Below, in pieces: positions 1 to 11,650 of a stretch of DNA of 64,000 bases. The stretch's first letter is position 1. Each line of letters opens with the position of its first letter. The position numbers were made by a program, and so were the translations under genes. The stretch is from Blastocladiella emersonii ATCC 22665. Taxonomy: Eukaryota; Blastocladiomycota; Blastocladiomycetes; Blastocladiales; Blastocladiaceae. Location: contig JANHCV010000002.1 of NCBI GenBank assembly GCA_025594325.1, positions 2,777,634 to 2,841,633 on the forward strand, given 5' to 3'. The notes below the pieces were generated by a model, which saw nothing but the letters and a program-made list of their open reading frames with translations, was not told the DNA's origin and searched no databases.

Positions 1-65
1 ATCGGCGGACGCCGTCGTTTCAATGAACCACTCATACCCGCATCACCGATTCCGAAACGTCGCCC

Positions 66-283
66 TTAAGCATCGTGTCGACGGCGGCCTAGCCGCGTGG
101 CCGCCTGCAGCGCGCCGATACCCTCGGACCAAGCCGAGAGACGCGTCACCTTGATCATGTCGCCATCCACAACGGAATCCTTGGAGATGAAGGCCGTGGC
201 GATCACCACGCCCGCCTTCTTGACCAGCGGGTCGAGCACGATGCACGGCCGGCTTGTATCGCCGGATAAAGATGAAGGCGAGG
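66..283 (-). pseudogene. Coding-like 3' fragment of an unrecognised gene
   Basis: On the minus strand an exon-like stretch starts after a plausible acceptor (…CTGACCGATAG, position 284) and reads about 72 codons to a TAA at 66-68. The middle has protein-like composition (for example VLDPLVKKAG and ISKDSVVDGD followed by LSAWSEGIGAL). Upstream of the acceptor a 43-bp GT…AG intron-like segment can be drawn, but no continuous frame with an ATG follows. I do not recognise the family. It may be the last exon of a gene whose body is decayed, or chance coding appearance in GC-rich DNA. Confidence 0.3.
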
Positions 284-2560
284 CTATCGGTCAGTTTTGC
301 GACGTGAGTGCAGGACAGCGCGCTACCTTGAGGGAGTAGTCGGGAGGTGAGCACGCGGGCATGCAGAAGGAGATCCTGGAACGCTGGCGTGTAATGGGAG
401 CCCATGGAAGCTCGCGTCGCGTGGACATGGAGTTGAGAGTCGCGTACCGTCCATGATCCTGGCTCCCGTGTGCAGCATGTGCGCGCGGCAAATGAAAACC
501 GCATTCGTGAGGGAGAGACGCGGCTACATGGCTGCGAGGACGTACAAGCCCGCGCGTCGCGGCCGGCGGCGTAGAAGACGCGGTAGAGCAGGATCTGGGA
601 GGGTGTCCATGCGTCGCGGTACGGTTAGGCGATCATGGTAAACATGTAATTCGAGGGCGAGGAGGTTGGGACGGCATGGGCAGCATCGAGAACATTGCCG
701 TGGCCGTGCCGAAGGTCAAGGAAGCACAATTTTCAACGCACTCCACGGAGTGGCCGATGCCGTGGTCGCGGGCGAAAGTGCGCGAGCGCTGGCGAACCTG
801 GATAGCGTCCGGGGCCGGGCACTCGAGCAGTGCAAGCAAGGCAGGGCTGCTCGAGCGGCCCTCAGCGCAGAGCCGTGACCCGCTGCTGGTCCGTTCGTGC
901 GGTACAAGAGGCATCAGTGACCGCGAAGGAGCGAGCTGCTCGGCAAAGTGGACGTGTTCGCGTGGCTTGATGCGAAAGCGACAGCTCGTCGAGGGGAGGA
1001 GGTTTTCGGGACGATATATAAAGTAGCATGGGACGTGACGCCTGCCACCGTGGCAAGATTCCAAAGGGTTGGAGAGGGCGAAAGGGCGCAAGGACTCGGC
1101 GGCGCGGGCAAGAGTAGGGTTCGGACAGCGAGCGGGAAAGGGGCAAGATAGAAGGTCGCCGACTTGGGGGAGCGAGTTTCGCGGGGAAGCGGTTGTGAGC
1201 GAGCGACCCGCACGTAGGTAAGCCGTTGGCGAAAGCGCATGTAGCGAGATGAAGCGAGTCGACAGCGAGAGGGCCGACCCGCCGCTCGCCAAGACCGAAA
1301 AGCAGCACCGGGCTGGCCAGACTGCGTGGGGCGGTTGCCGGAGCGCGCGGATGAGATGAGAGGGGGCCCGGCGAAAACGTCGGGCGCGGTTCGAACAGCG
1401 AGAGGAGCGTGAGCAGCGCGGGTGGCCGGTCCGCGGCCGACCACGTAGCGCGCAGTCTGCGGGCCGGTCGTTGCGTGTGAGTTCCATAGCGGGTCGATAC
1501 ATCCAGATTGTCGCTGAGAGCCGTCGGCAGCGCGGGGCGACGGGGGAACAAGTCGAGCCCGGCTCGGCGAAATGAACGCACGGGCTCGGCCAGCCCACGT
1601 GAAGCAGCTGTCGCAGAACTCGGACGCGTCGGCGTGGCGCGTCGCGTAGGTCACGCACGAGGCCCGCCGCGAGAAGTGTGCCGCCGACGGGTCGACGCTC
1701 GATTGCGATCGGATTCCCATGCCGCAAACGTGAATGAAGTCGCCGCGGCGCCGCACCACGGGCAACACGACGTAAAACTGCAATGGAAAGTTCTCGCGGC
1801 ATGACGGTGAGCCGCCGCGCCGTGGCGCTCCCGGGGATGACGAAGACGTTGCCGCAAGTGTCGGTCGGCGTGCTGGAGTGCGAGGAGAGTACGTCGGCGG
1901 TCGGACGGGCGACGGTCAGCGGGTGCGGGCGGTGATCAAATGGAGCGAGCGAGCGTGAGACCCGACGGGCGCCAGGCGGGCGGCGGCGCGCGCGACGCGG
2001 TTTCACACGCCGAGACATCACGCATGCGATCACCCGGCGTTTGGAACTAAGCCCGCCCACACGACCGAGGCATCGCCGCCCGCTCGGTGCATCGCTGTCG
2101 GCGCGTCGGCGGTAGCGGCGGGCGCCGCGTCAGCCCCACGGTTGCGCCGCGCGACCACCGACCCAGCCCGGCCGCGCGCACCCGGCGTCGCCCGCGGGCG
2201 TCGTTGCATCGGGTTTCCATCCGTGTTCATCGACTCTGCCGCCCGCCGCGCGCGCATTGCAGCGTGTGTCGGGGGGAAAGCGGGCGGGAATACGAGAGCG
2301 GGGCGAGCCGTGGCGCAGCGCGCGCTGCCTGCCCGCGAGCGACCGACCAGCGCCCCCGTGACCGCCGCGCACTTCCGCCTCCACCTCCCCTTCTCACCCT
2401 CGTCTCGGAACCAGACCCGCGCGCCCGCCCCGCCCGACCTGCCACCTCTCGGCCGCGCGGGCGCTCAGCCGCCGCCGCCGTCACTCCTGTCGGCGCGTGC
2501 GTGTCTCGCGCCCGCCGTGTCTCGCACGCGCCGCGACGCGTCGACCACTGTCTCCCCCTC
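284..2560. other. No supported gene
   Basis: Long open frames occur on both strands here, but their proteins are dominated by Arg, Ala, Pro and Ser with no recognisable domain, as expected for about 65-70% GC DNA with few stop codons. The only notable element is a TATA-like motif near 1015. I see no RNA gene or mobile element. Confidence 0.5.
1015..1023 (+). promoter_or_regulatory. Isolated TATA-like motif
   Basis: TATATAAAG stands out in an otherwise GC-rich stretch. The next convincing start codon downstream on the plus strand is 1.8 kb away at 2848, so the link to any gene is unproven. Confidence 0.2.
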
Positions 2561-2847
2561 GGCCCCAGGCCCGGCGCTGCACATCGAATATGCGCGCCGT
2601 CTAGCACGGTGCAACCGCCGCCCGCCGCCCGCGGGCCGGCTGCCCCGCTGCCCCCGCTGCCCCCGCTGCCCCTGCTGCCCCGCTGCCCGCACCCCCTCCG
2701 CCCGAGATCGCCGCGCTGCGCTGCCCCCTCGACGCTTTCCTCAAACCAAAAACCCGTGCGATCCGTTGCATACGAACCATCGAATCATCTGAATCGCGCA
2801 CCCAATCCCCGTCCGACTGCGCACCCTCCGCGCCGTCAACCCCCACC
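2561..2847 (+). promoter_or_regulatory. Pyrimidine-rich leader/promoter of the 2848 gene
   Basis: The stretch just upstream of the ATG at 2848 is strongly C/T-biased and includes a short tandem repeat of a CCCCGCTGC-type 9-mer at about 2639-2689. C/T-rich leaders are common upstream of highly expressed fungal genes. The start context CCCACCATGT is Kozak-like. No TATA box is visible in the last 280 bases. Confidence 0.4.
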
Positions 2848-5800
2848 ATGTGGTCCCGCAGCGACCCGATCCGCCAGATGCTGGCGATCGCGCTCGCCAT
2901 GGGCGCATTCATGGTGCTCGCCGTCGGCTCGGCCCTCGGCCTGCCCATCGCGGCCGCCATGTCCGCCGTGAGCGCTGCCGCCTCGGCCCCGACGTCCCCC
3001 GCCCGCCACTCGGCTGCCGCCCCCGTCTCGGTTTCCTTCTATTCGTCCGCGAACGCGTCGGCGCTCGTCTCGTCCAACTCGTCGTCCACGCTCGGCATGT
3101 GCCGCATCGCGGACAGGCCCTCGCTCGGCTCGTACACGTCCCACCCGCTCGGCTCGTACACGCCGCACGCCTCGGCGTGGCCGTGGACGTGGATCTCGGA
3201 CCTCGCCGTCGTCATGCCCGAGACCCGGAACGAGAACACGCTCTGGCTCGTCGTCAAGGCGCGCGCGCTCTACCACGAGTACGCGCCGTCGGCGGCCGTC
3301 GCCCTCAACGCGACCGCTCCCGGCGAGGTCGACGACGCCAAGTCGACCGGCCCCGTCGACCACCTGCCCGAGGTCGCCGCCGACGTCACCGAGCTGGCCG
3401 AGCAGACCAAGTCCGAGACCGAGATTGAGATCCCCGTCATCGACCAGGCCGTGACCAACGACACGACCGACGTGGTCGTCGCCACCGCAGCCGCCGCCGA
3501 GGCGTCCTCGCCCGCGGCCGTGCAGCCGCACGAGCAGCTCGACCAGCAGCAGCCCGACCAGCAGCAGCCCGACCAGCAGCTGAAACCGGCGGTCCTGACC
3601 ACCTCGGACCTGCCCCGCAAACTCGACTCCGTGTCCACGCTCGACGCGGCGCGCGTCGCGCAGTTCATGGACATGGTCGCCGCCATTCCGCACGGCGCGT
3701 GCGTCGGCCGCGAGTTCTCGCTCACGGGCATGGCCATCGCGGCCGTCATCAACCCGGTCCAGACCGAGCCCGAGCCTGAGCCCGTCATTGTCATCCAGCG
3801 CGTCCCGTCGCGCGCGTACATCGGCGGCCAATCGACCGTCAACGGTAACGCCGACGACATCTCGTTCCTCACGGTGCCGCCCCCGCCGCCCATGGGAGCC
3901 GCGCGCGACCTCGCCAAGCTGGCCATGATGCGGGCCCCCGAGGCCACCTCGGCACCCGGCTCGCCGTACGAGGACGGCGACCGTCCCGTCGACATTGCCA
4001 CCTCCAGCAACAGCGACGACTCGATGGCCGCGCCGCCGACGGCGCAGAAAAAGGAGCAGGAGCAGGAGCACCAGCAGCCGCCCGTCCTGTCGCTCGCCGC
4101 CGACCTCGTTGACTTCGTCGACCTCACCCAGATCGGCCACCTCCTCGAGCCCATCCACTCGGTCTTGTGCGCCCTGATCGCCCACGTCGCTCCGGCACGG
4201 CTTTCGGTCCCGCCCACCTTCCTCGGGATCGTTGGGATCATGGCGCTCGCCGTCGGATCCGTCGCCAAGCGCGCCGGCTGCAGCCTGCTGCCGCCCGTCA
4301 TGCGCTCCGCCGCCGCCGCCCGCCTCGTCGCCGCCGGCCGTACGATCGCCGAGACGCGTTTCTGCAAGCGGTACGCTTTCTGGTCTCCCGGATTCGGGGG
4401 AACCCGTTGCTGACTCTTGGATCTCTATAGCATTCTGGCCGCGCTGTTTATCATCCCCGGCTCGGTCATCACGATCCTCGCCGCCATGGTCGTTTGCCCT
4501 GCTCAGCTCGCGTACCTCGCGGGCAAGCGCGTCGTCGCCTCCATGTTCTCGCGCCTGATCGCCGGCAAGTACGCCGCGACCTCGCTGATGCACTTGGTTT
4601 GCTCATCGGCGCGCGAGACGCGCGCCCGCGTGGCCCTCACGGTCGTGTCCGCGAGCCCCCGCATCCACATGGCCGTCGACATCATTGCCCCGCTCGTCTA
4701 CCTCGGGTGCGGCACGCTCGCCGCCGAGCACCTGTCGCCCGTCGACCAGCTGTCCGTTTACGTGGCCATCCTCGAGCTGATCTCCGTTTACCACGTCGCG
4801 ACCGAGGACCGCGTCCAGCCCGCCGTGTCGGTGCCGGAGCTGGAGCTGGTGCCCGAGATGGAGGAGGCCAAGATGCAGGCGTCGGAGATGCAGGCGTCCA
4901 TGAAGAAGAAGAAGGCGTACGAGAAGAAGAAGGCGCGCAAGGCGCGCAACGCGCTCAAGGCCCGCGAGGCCCGCGAGGCGCTCAAGGCGTCCGCCGAGAC
5001 CAAGTCGTCGTCCATCCTCGCCGATGCCATCCAGGAGCAGCAGCCCGAGGCCACCCCCGACGCCGTCGACATCCAGCAGCAGCAGCAGCAGCAGCAGCCC
5101 GAGGCCACGCCCGACGCCGTCAACATCCAGCAGCAGCAGCAGCAGCAGCAGCCCGAGGCCACGCCCGACGCCGTCAACATCCAGCAGCAGCAGCAGCAGC
5201 AGCCCGAGGCCACGCCCGCCGCCGTCAAGATCCAGCAGCAAGTCGAGCAGCCCGAGGCCGACGTGACCGACGCCGCCGACTCGCAGTCCGAGACCCAGGT
5301 CCAGGCCGTGCTCTCCAAGGAGAAGCTGCAGGTGGCGGACGCTGCCGTGCCCGGCAAGCACCGCGTGCCGTACACCAAGTGCGAAATGCGCGAGTACACT
5401 CGCACGATCCGCCAGGCGTACCAGCTGCCCAAGTTCCCCTTCGCCGGCCGCAATGCCAGCGCGCTGGTAGGCGCGTACAAAGTGGTCCAAAAGGCCGGGA
5501 CCCACCACCTGTATCCTTTGGTCCCGCCGCCGCCCGCCGTTGTGCCGCCGCCCGACACGCGCCTGCGCATGGACCACGCGTCCAAGGATCTCGAGTTCGT
5601 CGCGCGGCTCATGTCCGAGGAGCTCACGCTGTTCCGCGACAGCATCCCGAACTGCGATGAGCGCGCCATCTACGTGCCTGTACCCAAGCCGCAGCAGCAG
5701 CAGCAGCAGCAGCCCACGACGGTCGGCGCGTCGAGCAACCCGGTGGCCGCCTCCAAGACCCCGGACTGGACCACGATGATGGACGACGACGACGACGACG

Positions 5801-6309
5801 CCGAGTCCTCGGAGCTGGTGCAAGACGCGGCGCCCTATGCGGCCGCGCCCGAGTCGACGCCCGAGTCGACGCTCGACTGCGAGCCCGTCACGCTGAACGA
5901 GTACCCGACGCTCATGACGCTCGACACGGGCAACCCCGAGCCCCTCATCATCGCGTCGCGCCGCTTCTTGCCGTGGATGACCATGTCCGCGTTCGGCATG
6001 GTCAACATCTCGCGACGCAACACGGACGTGGCCAACTCGATCTTCGCGCGCAAGGCCAACGCGTACGGCGACAAGATTCCCACGCCATGGAAGTCGTTCG
6101 ATGAGTTCGGGGTGCGCAAGTTCCCGAGCTCCACCCTGTGGGACGACGCGCTGCCCGAGGACCGCGACGACCGCGAGGACGAGGAGGAGGAGATCACGAT
6201 TCCCGAGGAGGACCTCGAGGGGCCGTTCTGCTTCAAGACGAGCAAGCGCGACCGGCGCAACATGCGCAAGTTCCGCGAGTCCAACCCGGAATACGTGTAC
6301 CAGTGGTAG
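2848..6309 (+). CDS. Large unrecognised membrane-associated polyglutamine protein
   Basis: Two exons, 2848-4370 and 4431-6309, join in frame across a 60-bp intron (GTACGC…CTCTATAG, branch point GCTGACT) to give about 1133 residues. I do not recognise the family. Visible parts in order: a hydrophobic N-terminus (about residues 11-47, signal peptide or first membrane segment); a long Ala/Ser/Pro-rich stretch with a Q-rich patch (DQQQPDQQQ); hydrophobic segments at about 454-473 and 509-538 on either side of the exon junction, and another near 587-631; a Lys-rich coiled-coil-like helix (KKKKAYEKKKARKARNALK); three to four polyQ repeats; a conserved-looking block near VPYTKCEMREYTRTIRQAYQ; an acidic DDDDDD run; and a charged C-terminus ending EYVYQW. 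The ATG at 2848 is the first in a good Kozak context. Strong third-position GC supports real coding. A function cannot be assigned. Confidence 0.75.
5044..5237 (+). repeat. In-frame tandem repeat encoding PEATPDAV-IQ(n)
   Basis: Three to four repeats of a 19-20 codon unit, PEATPDAV(D/N)IQ followed by 7-8 Gln, lie inside the preceding gene. The Gln runs are nearly pure CAG. The third tract is one codon shorter, and the fourth is degenerate (IQQQVEQ). This is consistent with slippage and unit duplication, so the length may vary between strains. Confidence 0.85.
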
Positions 6310-7005
6310 TCGGTCCTTGGTCCTCGGACCATCCTCATCATCTTCACCTCTTCATCCTCGTCTTTGCCTCCCTCCTCTCGTCTGTTTGGACTTTTTGCGT
6401 GTGTGTCGTCGTCGCGTACTCGACTCTCTTTGATCGTGTGCTCGACTCGCCATCGCGACCCTTTCCTGTTCTCGTACGTTGCCCGCTCTTGACTGCCGCG
6501 TCCCGAGGCCCCCAAGGCTCACTCACTTTTGCTCGCCGGCCGTGTAGTAAAACGACAAAATCCTCCCGATATCCTCTCTGGTGTCGGCCAAAAAACACGC
6601 ACCCGTAAACCCCGAAAGTACAAAAAAAAAAGGAGACGTTCAACTAGGCGCTCGAGCGCGCCTCATCTACGGCCCGTGGATACGCGTGTACACGCGCATC
6701 CGCCGCCGTCACGGCCCCCTCGCGCTGTGTGGCCTCGCTCTCGCGGCCGCGCTGTTCGCGGTCTAGGCCGAAGGTCAAGGTCCCACAGACGGCGGGCGGC
6801 TCCGGCCAGCTCCGCACGGCTCGACCTCCCCGGCGGCAGCGGCCATGACCACGCGCAAGCTCGTCGTCGTTTCGGCGGCTCGACGTCCGGTTCCGGTTCC
6901 GGCACCGCGCGCGCGTGGTCCTGCGCGATCGCGCGCACTCGTCGCCCATCGCACGCCACCAGCGCTGGCGCAGATCGGCCCGCTCACCCGCTCATCATCG
7001 ACGGC

Positions 7006-7092
7006 GCCGCTGCTACGGCCATGGCGCCCAGCGCCGCTGCTACGGCCATGGCGCCCAGCGCCGCTGCTACGGCCATGGCGCCCAGCGCCGCT
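7006..7092 (+). repeat. 27-bp tandem repeat, about 3.2 copies
   Basis: Three identical copies of a 27-bp unit that begins GCCGCTGCTACGGCC and ends ATGGCGCCCAGC, plus a partial fourth. It encodes AAATAMAPS repeats in one frame, but no gene is supported here. Confidence 0.9.
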
Positions 7093-8640
7093 ACGGCGCC
7101 GACCACGACGGCGGCGGCCTACGACGATTACCACCTGCTCGCTGCCTCGGCAGCGTCGGCCCTTACCCGCTACACGAACGACTCGCGCGTCATCACCGCC
7201 ATCATCGGACGCACGCCAAGATTGCCTCGTCCTGATCGAGTCGTCGTCGCAGCACCCTGCACCGAGCGCATCTCGCGCACACACACGCGCGCGCTCGCCG
7301 TCCTGCCCGCTCGTACGGCGACGCGCCGGCCGACCAGCCGGCCAACCTCACGTCCACGACCCACTGGTACGGACGGCATCGGTGCATTGCCCCACTCGCT
7401 CCCGCGGCCTCGACCCCCGTACATCCGTACTTTTGTGGGGTCGGGCGAGAGCGGCGGACCCGTGGACGCCGCCAAAGCTCTCGGAGTGGCCCCGAACGTC
7501 ATACGTTCATCTGCACCAATGCCGATCCAGTGGGAAGGTTGTCGTCGATCTCGCGCGCGTCATTCAGCCCCGAGCATGCCGTCGACTTTGTCGATCCTCG
7601 CCGCCACGCCCAACTACGGCGGCACGCTCGCGCTCGCGCTCTCGGCCAGGTCAACTGACAGCCGCGACCACGAGGGATCGTCTCGCAGCTCATGTGCCGC
7701 ATCGACGGCCCCCGCGCCACGCGTACGCCGGGTTCGCGCACCGCCGGTACTACCAGTACCAGCCCCTCGAGTCGCGACCCGCGCCACACCACACCAAGAT
7801 CCAGCACGCGCCCGGCGCCCGTCCATCGAGCTCCATGGTCCCGCGCGCTGGCGTCTTCATCACCACCACTGTCGTACCTTTGACCGACATTCCCGTCGTT
7901 GTCATCTGCCGGTTGCGCCCCTTTGTGCGTTCCCGATCTCGTTCAGTTCTTTGATTTTGCTCGTTCACGGTCTCGGTACGGATCTCGGGCTGCTGCTCAC
8001 CTTGATGGACACGACCACGACCACGGCCAACTGACTCGGTTCGTCGTCTTGCCCGTGTAGAGTGCATTCCGTGCCTCGAATGCCCATGTGTTCTTCTTTG
8101 GAATTTTGGCTCGACTGCGGCCGCACCCAGCTCCTGTACGTCGTCGTACTACGGCAGCCGGGCTGATCCGCCAGCGTCGCGGCGCGCTTTCGCGTCGTCT
8201 CATGCACTTCGGGACCACGCGCTTGCGCCACGACCAACCATTGCTTTCGGTCAACCTCCTGCTCAGCCTGACCCGGGCGAGCCCCCGCGCCGACTCGCAG
8301 CCCAGTACCGCCGCGAGTCCGGCGCTTCTCGCCAACACGACCCAAGGCCGGGATCACTCTCGTCCACGCTTCATTGACAAGGACGGCATCGGCCCACAGC
8401 GCTCGCACCGCTCTACTACTTACTACTTCTCGATCGCCCCGCATGCTCACTTCCGCGGGACCTGATGACGATCGCGAGGCGCAGCAGCCGTGGACGCTGA
8501 CTGCCCCTCGGAGCGCGAGCACCGCCCAGATCCAGCACCTGTGCCCGATGCCAAGCCAATGGGGAGTACTTCTTCCTGCTTTGTCGTGTATCCGCGCGCT
8601 TTTCTCAAGGCGCCGGCATCTGCTTCTTCACGTTTTCGTT

Positions 8641-8675
8641 CACGTACACGTACACGTACACGTACACGTACACGT
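8641..8675 (+). repeat. (CACGTA)n microsatellite
   Basis: Nearly six perfect tandem copies of a hexamer that contains the CACGT E-box core. No gene is supported next to it. Confidence 0.9.
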
Positions 8676-10239
8676 TCATGTCGATTGCGACCGCGGGTGT
8701 CTCGCGACTCGTAGACCCGCCCATTGGTACGGCTCGCTGACTTGATGCGTCGATGGCCGCAGCTGACCAACCGACCTCGCTTCCATGACTGTAGTTCTTT
8801 CTTTGCTGAGTGCGTCATTGACGTACTCCAGTTCTCGCTCGCTCGCTCGGCGAGACCCGCGCCCAGTATATGCGCGCACACTACGACGACGGCCATGGCC
8901 ACGGTCGCGTCTTTCTCAAGACCCGTCGTCCTGCAGCCACGACGACGACGACGACGACGACCTGTCGCCTCGCGGCCATGACCATCCACAACCTCGCCAC
9001 CGCCACCGCGACCTTGCTCGCGACCTCGTCACCTGGTCCCTCGGCCAGTCGCAGTACCAGGAGCAGCTCGCGCGGCTCTCGTCCATCAAGATTCTCGCGT
9101 CGACGTCACACAGCATTACGTCACGCTCGAGATAGATCACTTCCTTCCCGCCCGCTGCAGCTGTACTCGTGCACTTCTTCTCGAGTCAGCCGGCCCACGC
9201 GGTGCGCTACCGTCGGCCTGCGAGCACGGCCTTCCTGCTCGCCGCTCCGACCGTCAAGTCAAGTCCAGTCAAGTCAAGCTGGACTCGATTGCGATTTCCA
9301 GCACCTCGAGCGCGCGCGTACACGCACGCACACACACACGTCCGGGTCCGACGGTTTCCGAGCGAGGCCACGCCCATGTCAATGGATGGCGAGAGGTGGG
9401 AAACGGCGTCGTCGGCCATGCTTGTGCTCCCAAGCCAGCACGCGACACCTGTTTCCTTCCCGCACCTCTCCGCCGTCCTGGCCTCGCACGGCTTCTCGTC
9501 TCTGCTCCTCATGACCCGCCTGTCCGCCCGCGCGCGCGCGCTGGCGTGCCCGACCAGCAGATCCGCGTGGACTGAGCGAGCCGTGCGCGCGACGCACTCG
9601 ATCACTCGCGTCGCCGCCCTCGACCGCTCGCTCGGCCCCGATCCTCACGCAGCAGCTCGACCGACAACTCGCTCCAGTTATCGAGCTCGAGTTCGTCCAG
9701 CAGCTGTACGCGGTTCAGCTCGTCACGATTAGCTACGACGCCTCCGAGATCCGCGCCCGTCGTGCCCCCGCCTCGAGCCCGCCGCGCCGCGCAACCCAAG
9801 CTCCTACCGCGCGGCGCCTGCGGGTTCCATCGCCACCACCACCGCGGCGACTACGGCGACGACGACGACGATGATGACAGGCAATCCCCGACGAGCACGA
9901 CCCCAACATGCTCGTTCGCGCGTGTTCGCCTGCTCGCTCTCGTCGCCCGGCACGACACCGGTATCCTCGGCCGTCTTTTGATTCCCGAGCAGCAGCACCC
10001 CCGCGTCCACTCAGGACCCCCCGCGCGTCCGCCGCCACCGCGGCTGCCAGACTGCAGCCGCGGGTCCATCGGCCGCCGGCGCGCCCGCGGGTACTGCTCC
10101 TCGCTGGCTTCCACCGACCATCCCGACCCTTTCAGCCCGCCATCTGCGCGCGCGCGACCCTGCAGTCGACTGACGCCGCCGCCGCCGCCCTCGTGCTCCG
10201 ACCGCGGCAGCGCGCTGCTCGGCTCGGTCCGCGCCCAAG

Positions 10240-11650
10240 GTAGGCGTGGCTGATAAACCTACTACGACTACTCGATTTCTTCCGGCCTCGACCGCTGAGT
10301 CGTGTGCCGAGGACGAAGACGGAGGTGCCCTGCACGCCCATAAGGTCCGTCACGCTGTGTCTCGCTTCGCCACCCGCGGAACGAGTCGTGCACCGCTGCG
10401 TTTCGCTTCGCCATGTCTCTGCGTAGCGATTCGTCGGCCTCCCCGCGGCACATCCTGGTCGGCGCGCGCACCGGGTCGGGTCGCGCGCTGTGTACCGCCA
10501 TTGTGCTGCGGGCTCTGCGGCCCCCCTTTGCAGGCGGGGGCCCAACCCAGCTGCCGCGCATCACGTACGTTTCTCGCATCGCTTGACGGTCTCAGTCTCT
10601 CTCTCGCGTGTGTGTACTGATACTGACAGACCTCGTTCGCGTACTCTCCATCGTGTAGTCAGTGCGCGGCTCCTGGCCCGTACGGCTCGTTTTCGCGGCT
10701 CCGAGAGCCTCGAGCCGGGCGGATGCCTCGCGTCCACCACTTCAAGTCAGTTTGCGGGCGGTCTGCGCGCATCGCCACCGGTCGGGATGCGCGCTGCGAT
10801 CGCCGCTGACAGGCGGGATGATGATGATGATCAACACATTGTAGTAGCCGTTCGGTATCGTTCACTTCGGCGCACGCATGCGACCCCGTTCCACGTTCCA
10901 CCGTGCTGGGGGTACGCCGTCGCCGTCGACAGGTCCTCTGCGCAGAATCCGGCCACTCAGCTGAGTGTGCCAGGGCCGGCGTAGAGCCGCCTTTCACCCT
11001 GCGTGATTGGCCGCCTACGAACCGAGACCCGCGGAGAACCGGTTCGACCGGCTGGGGAGTCGGGCAGACGCAGTCCGCGGATCGCACTGTCCCGATCGTC
11101 ACCAGGAGACACCGTTTCTGCTGCAGCTGCGCAGCCGGTGTCTCGCGGCCTCGGCCCGCGTCCCCGTGAGCCCGTCGGCCGTGATCGGGTTGATGCCGCC
11201 CGAGTACTTCAGGCGCAGCGACCAAGCTCTCGACATGTACGTCTCTTTCTCGCCTCGTCGTCGCGCGACGAATCCATGGGCTGACTTGCTCGTTTTCCGA
11301 CGTGCGTGTAGGCTCGGTCGGGGTCGCCAGCAGCAGCAGCAGCAGCAGCAGCAACCAGCATCCGGTTTCGACCTCAGCTACTCGCGCGCGGTTCGTCAGC
11401 CTGGTCCCGATCCCGCGCCTCGATTCCGGTACAGCCCACCAGGTCCTTTGGCGCAACGTACGCTCCTCTTCGTTCCTCGTCGCCTCGACCATTGTACTGA
11501 CTGATCGGCTCGCTCCGACGTGTAGATGTGCGCCATCATCACGATCAACTTACCGCCGTCCAGCTCCGCGTCGCCAAAGTCGCGCATCACGCTGTTCGGC
11601 ATCATCGGCTCGACTCGATTCGTCAAGACGTTCCAGGAGACCTAGAGCAC
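10240..11650 (+). pseudogene. Intron-rich coding-like region, probably a decayed gene
   Basis: Several GT…AG segments with branch points punctuate the plus strand: 10565 to about 10659 (ends GTGTAG), 11236-11310 (GTACGT, GGCTGACTT, GTGTAG) and about 11458-11525 (GTACGC, ACTGACTGA, GTGTAG). Exon-like pieces between them include HILVGARTGSGRALCTAIVL near 10450 (P-loop-like, but with Arg where Walker A needs Lys), SAVIGLMPPEYFRRSDQALD near 11190, and ITLFGIIGSTRFVKTFQE ending at a TAG near 11645. The phases of consecutive pieces do not all agree, so an intact protein cannot be assembled. The family is not recognised. Confidence 0.35.
11327..11353 (+). repeat. (CAG)n microsatellite
   Basis: Nine perfect CAG triplets lie inside an exon-like piece of the preceding region, reading polyQ, polyS or polyA depending on the frame. 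Confidence 0.85.

Larger units (their letters stand above)
6310..10230. other. No intact gene; coding-like islands and simple repeats
   Basis: Many long open frames exist but none has a recognisable domain, and no frame stays protein-like for long. Short islands on the plus strand look coding: YDDYHLLAASAASALTRYT (near 7117), YGDAPADQPANLTSTTHWYG (near 7310), LGQSQYQEQLARLSSIKILA (near 9040) and DRQLAPVIELEFVQQLYAVQ (near 9660). They lie in different frames and could not be joined by convincing splice sites. Either an intron-rich gene with frame damage or GC-driven chance would explain them. Confidence 0.4.

Noticed and set aside
1380-1400. GGTTCGAAC as a tRNA T-loop
   Set aside because: No acceptor stem, D-loop or anticodon stem can be folded around it. 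No tRNA gene was found in the window.
633-2060. 475-codon minus-strand open frame
   Set aside because: Low-complexity Arg/Pro/Ser composition, no domain and two other long overlapping frames on the same strand: expected in GC-rich DNA with few stops.
2836-4593. 585-codon open frame on the minus strand opposite the 2848 gene
   Set aside because: Its Gly/Arg/Asp-rich product is the mirror image of the strong GC third-position bias of the plus-strand gene; no domain is visible.
7310-7370. Laccase-like copper motif in NLTSTTHWYG
   Set aside because: Multicopper oxidases need HWHG followed by further His motifs; here it is HWYG, and no second motif is seen in the next kilobase.
10450-10565. Helicase P-loop in HILVGARTGSGRALC
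   Set aside because: The invariant Lys of Walker A is Arg, and no DExx or other helicase motif follows in any joinable frame.
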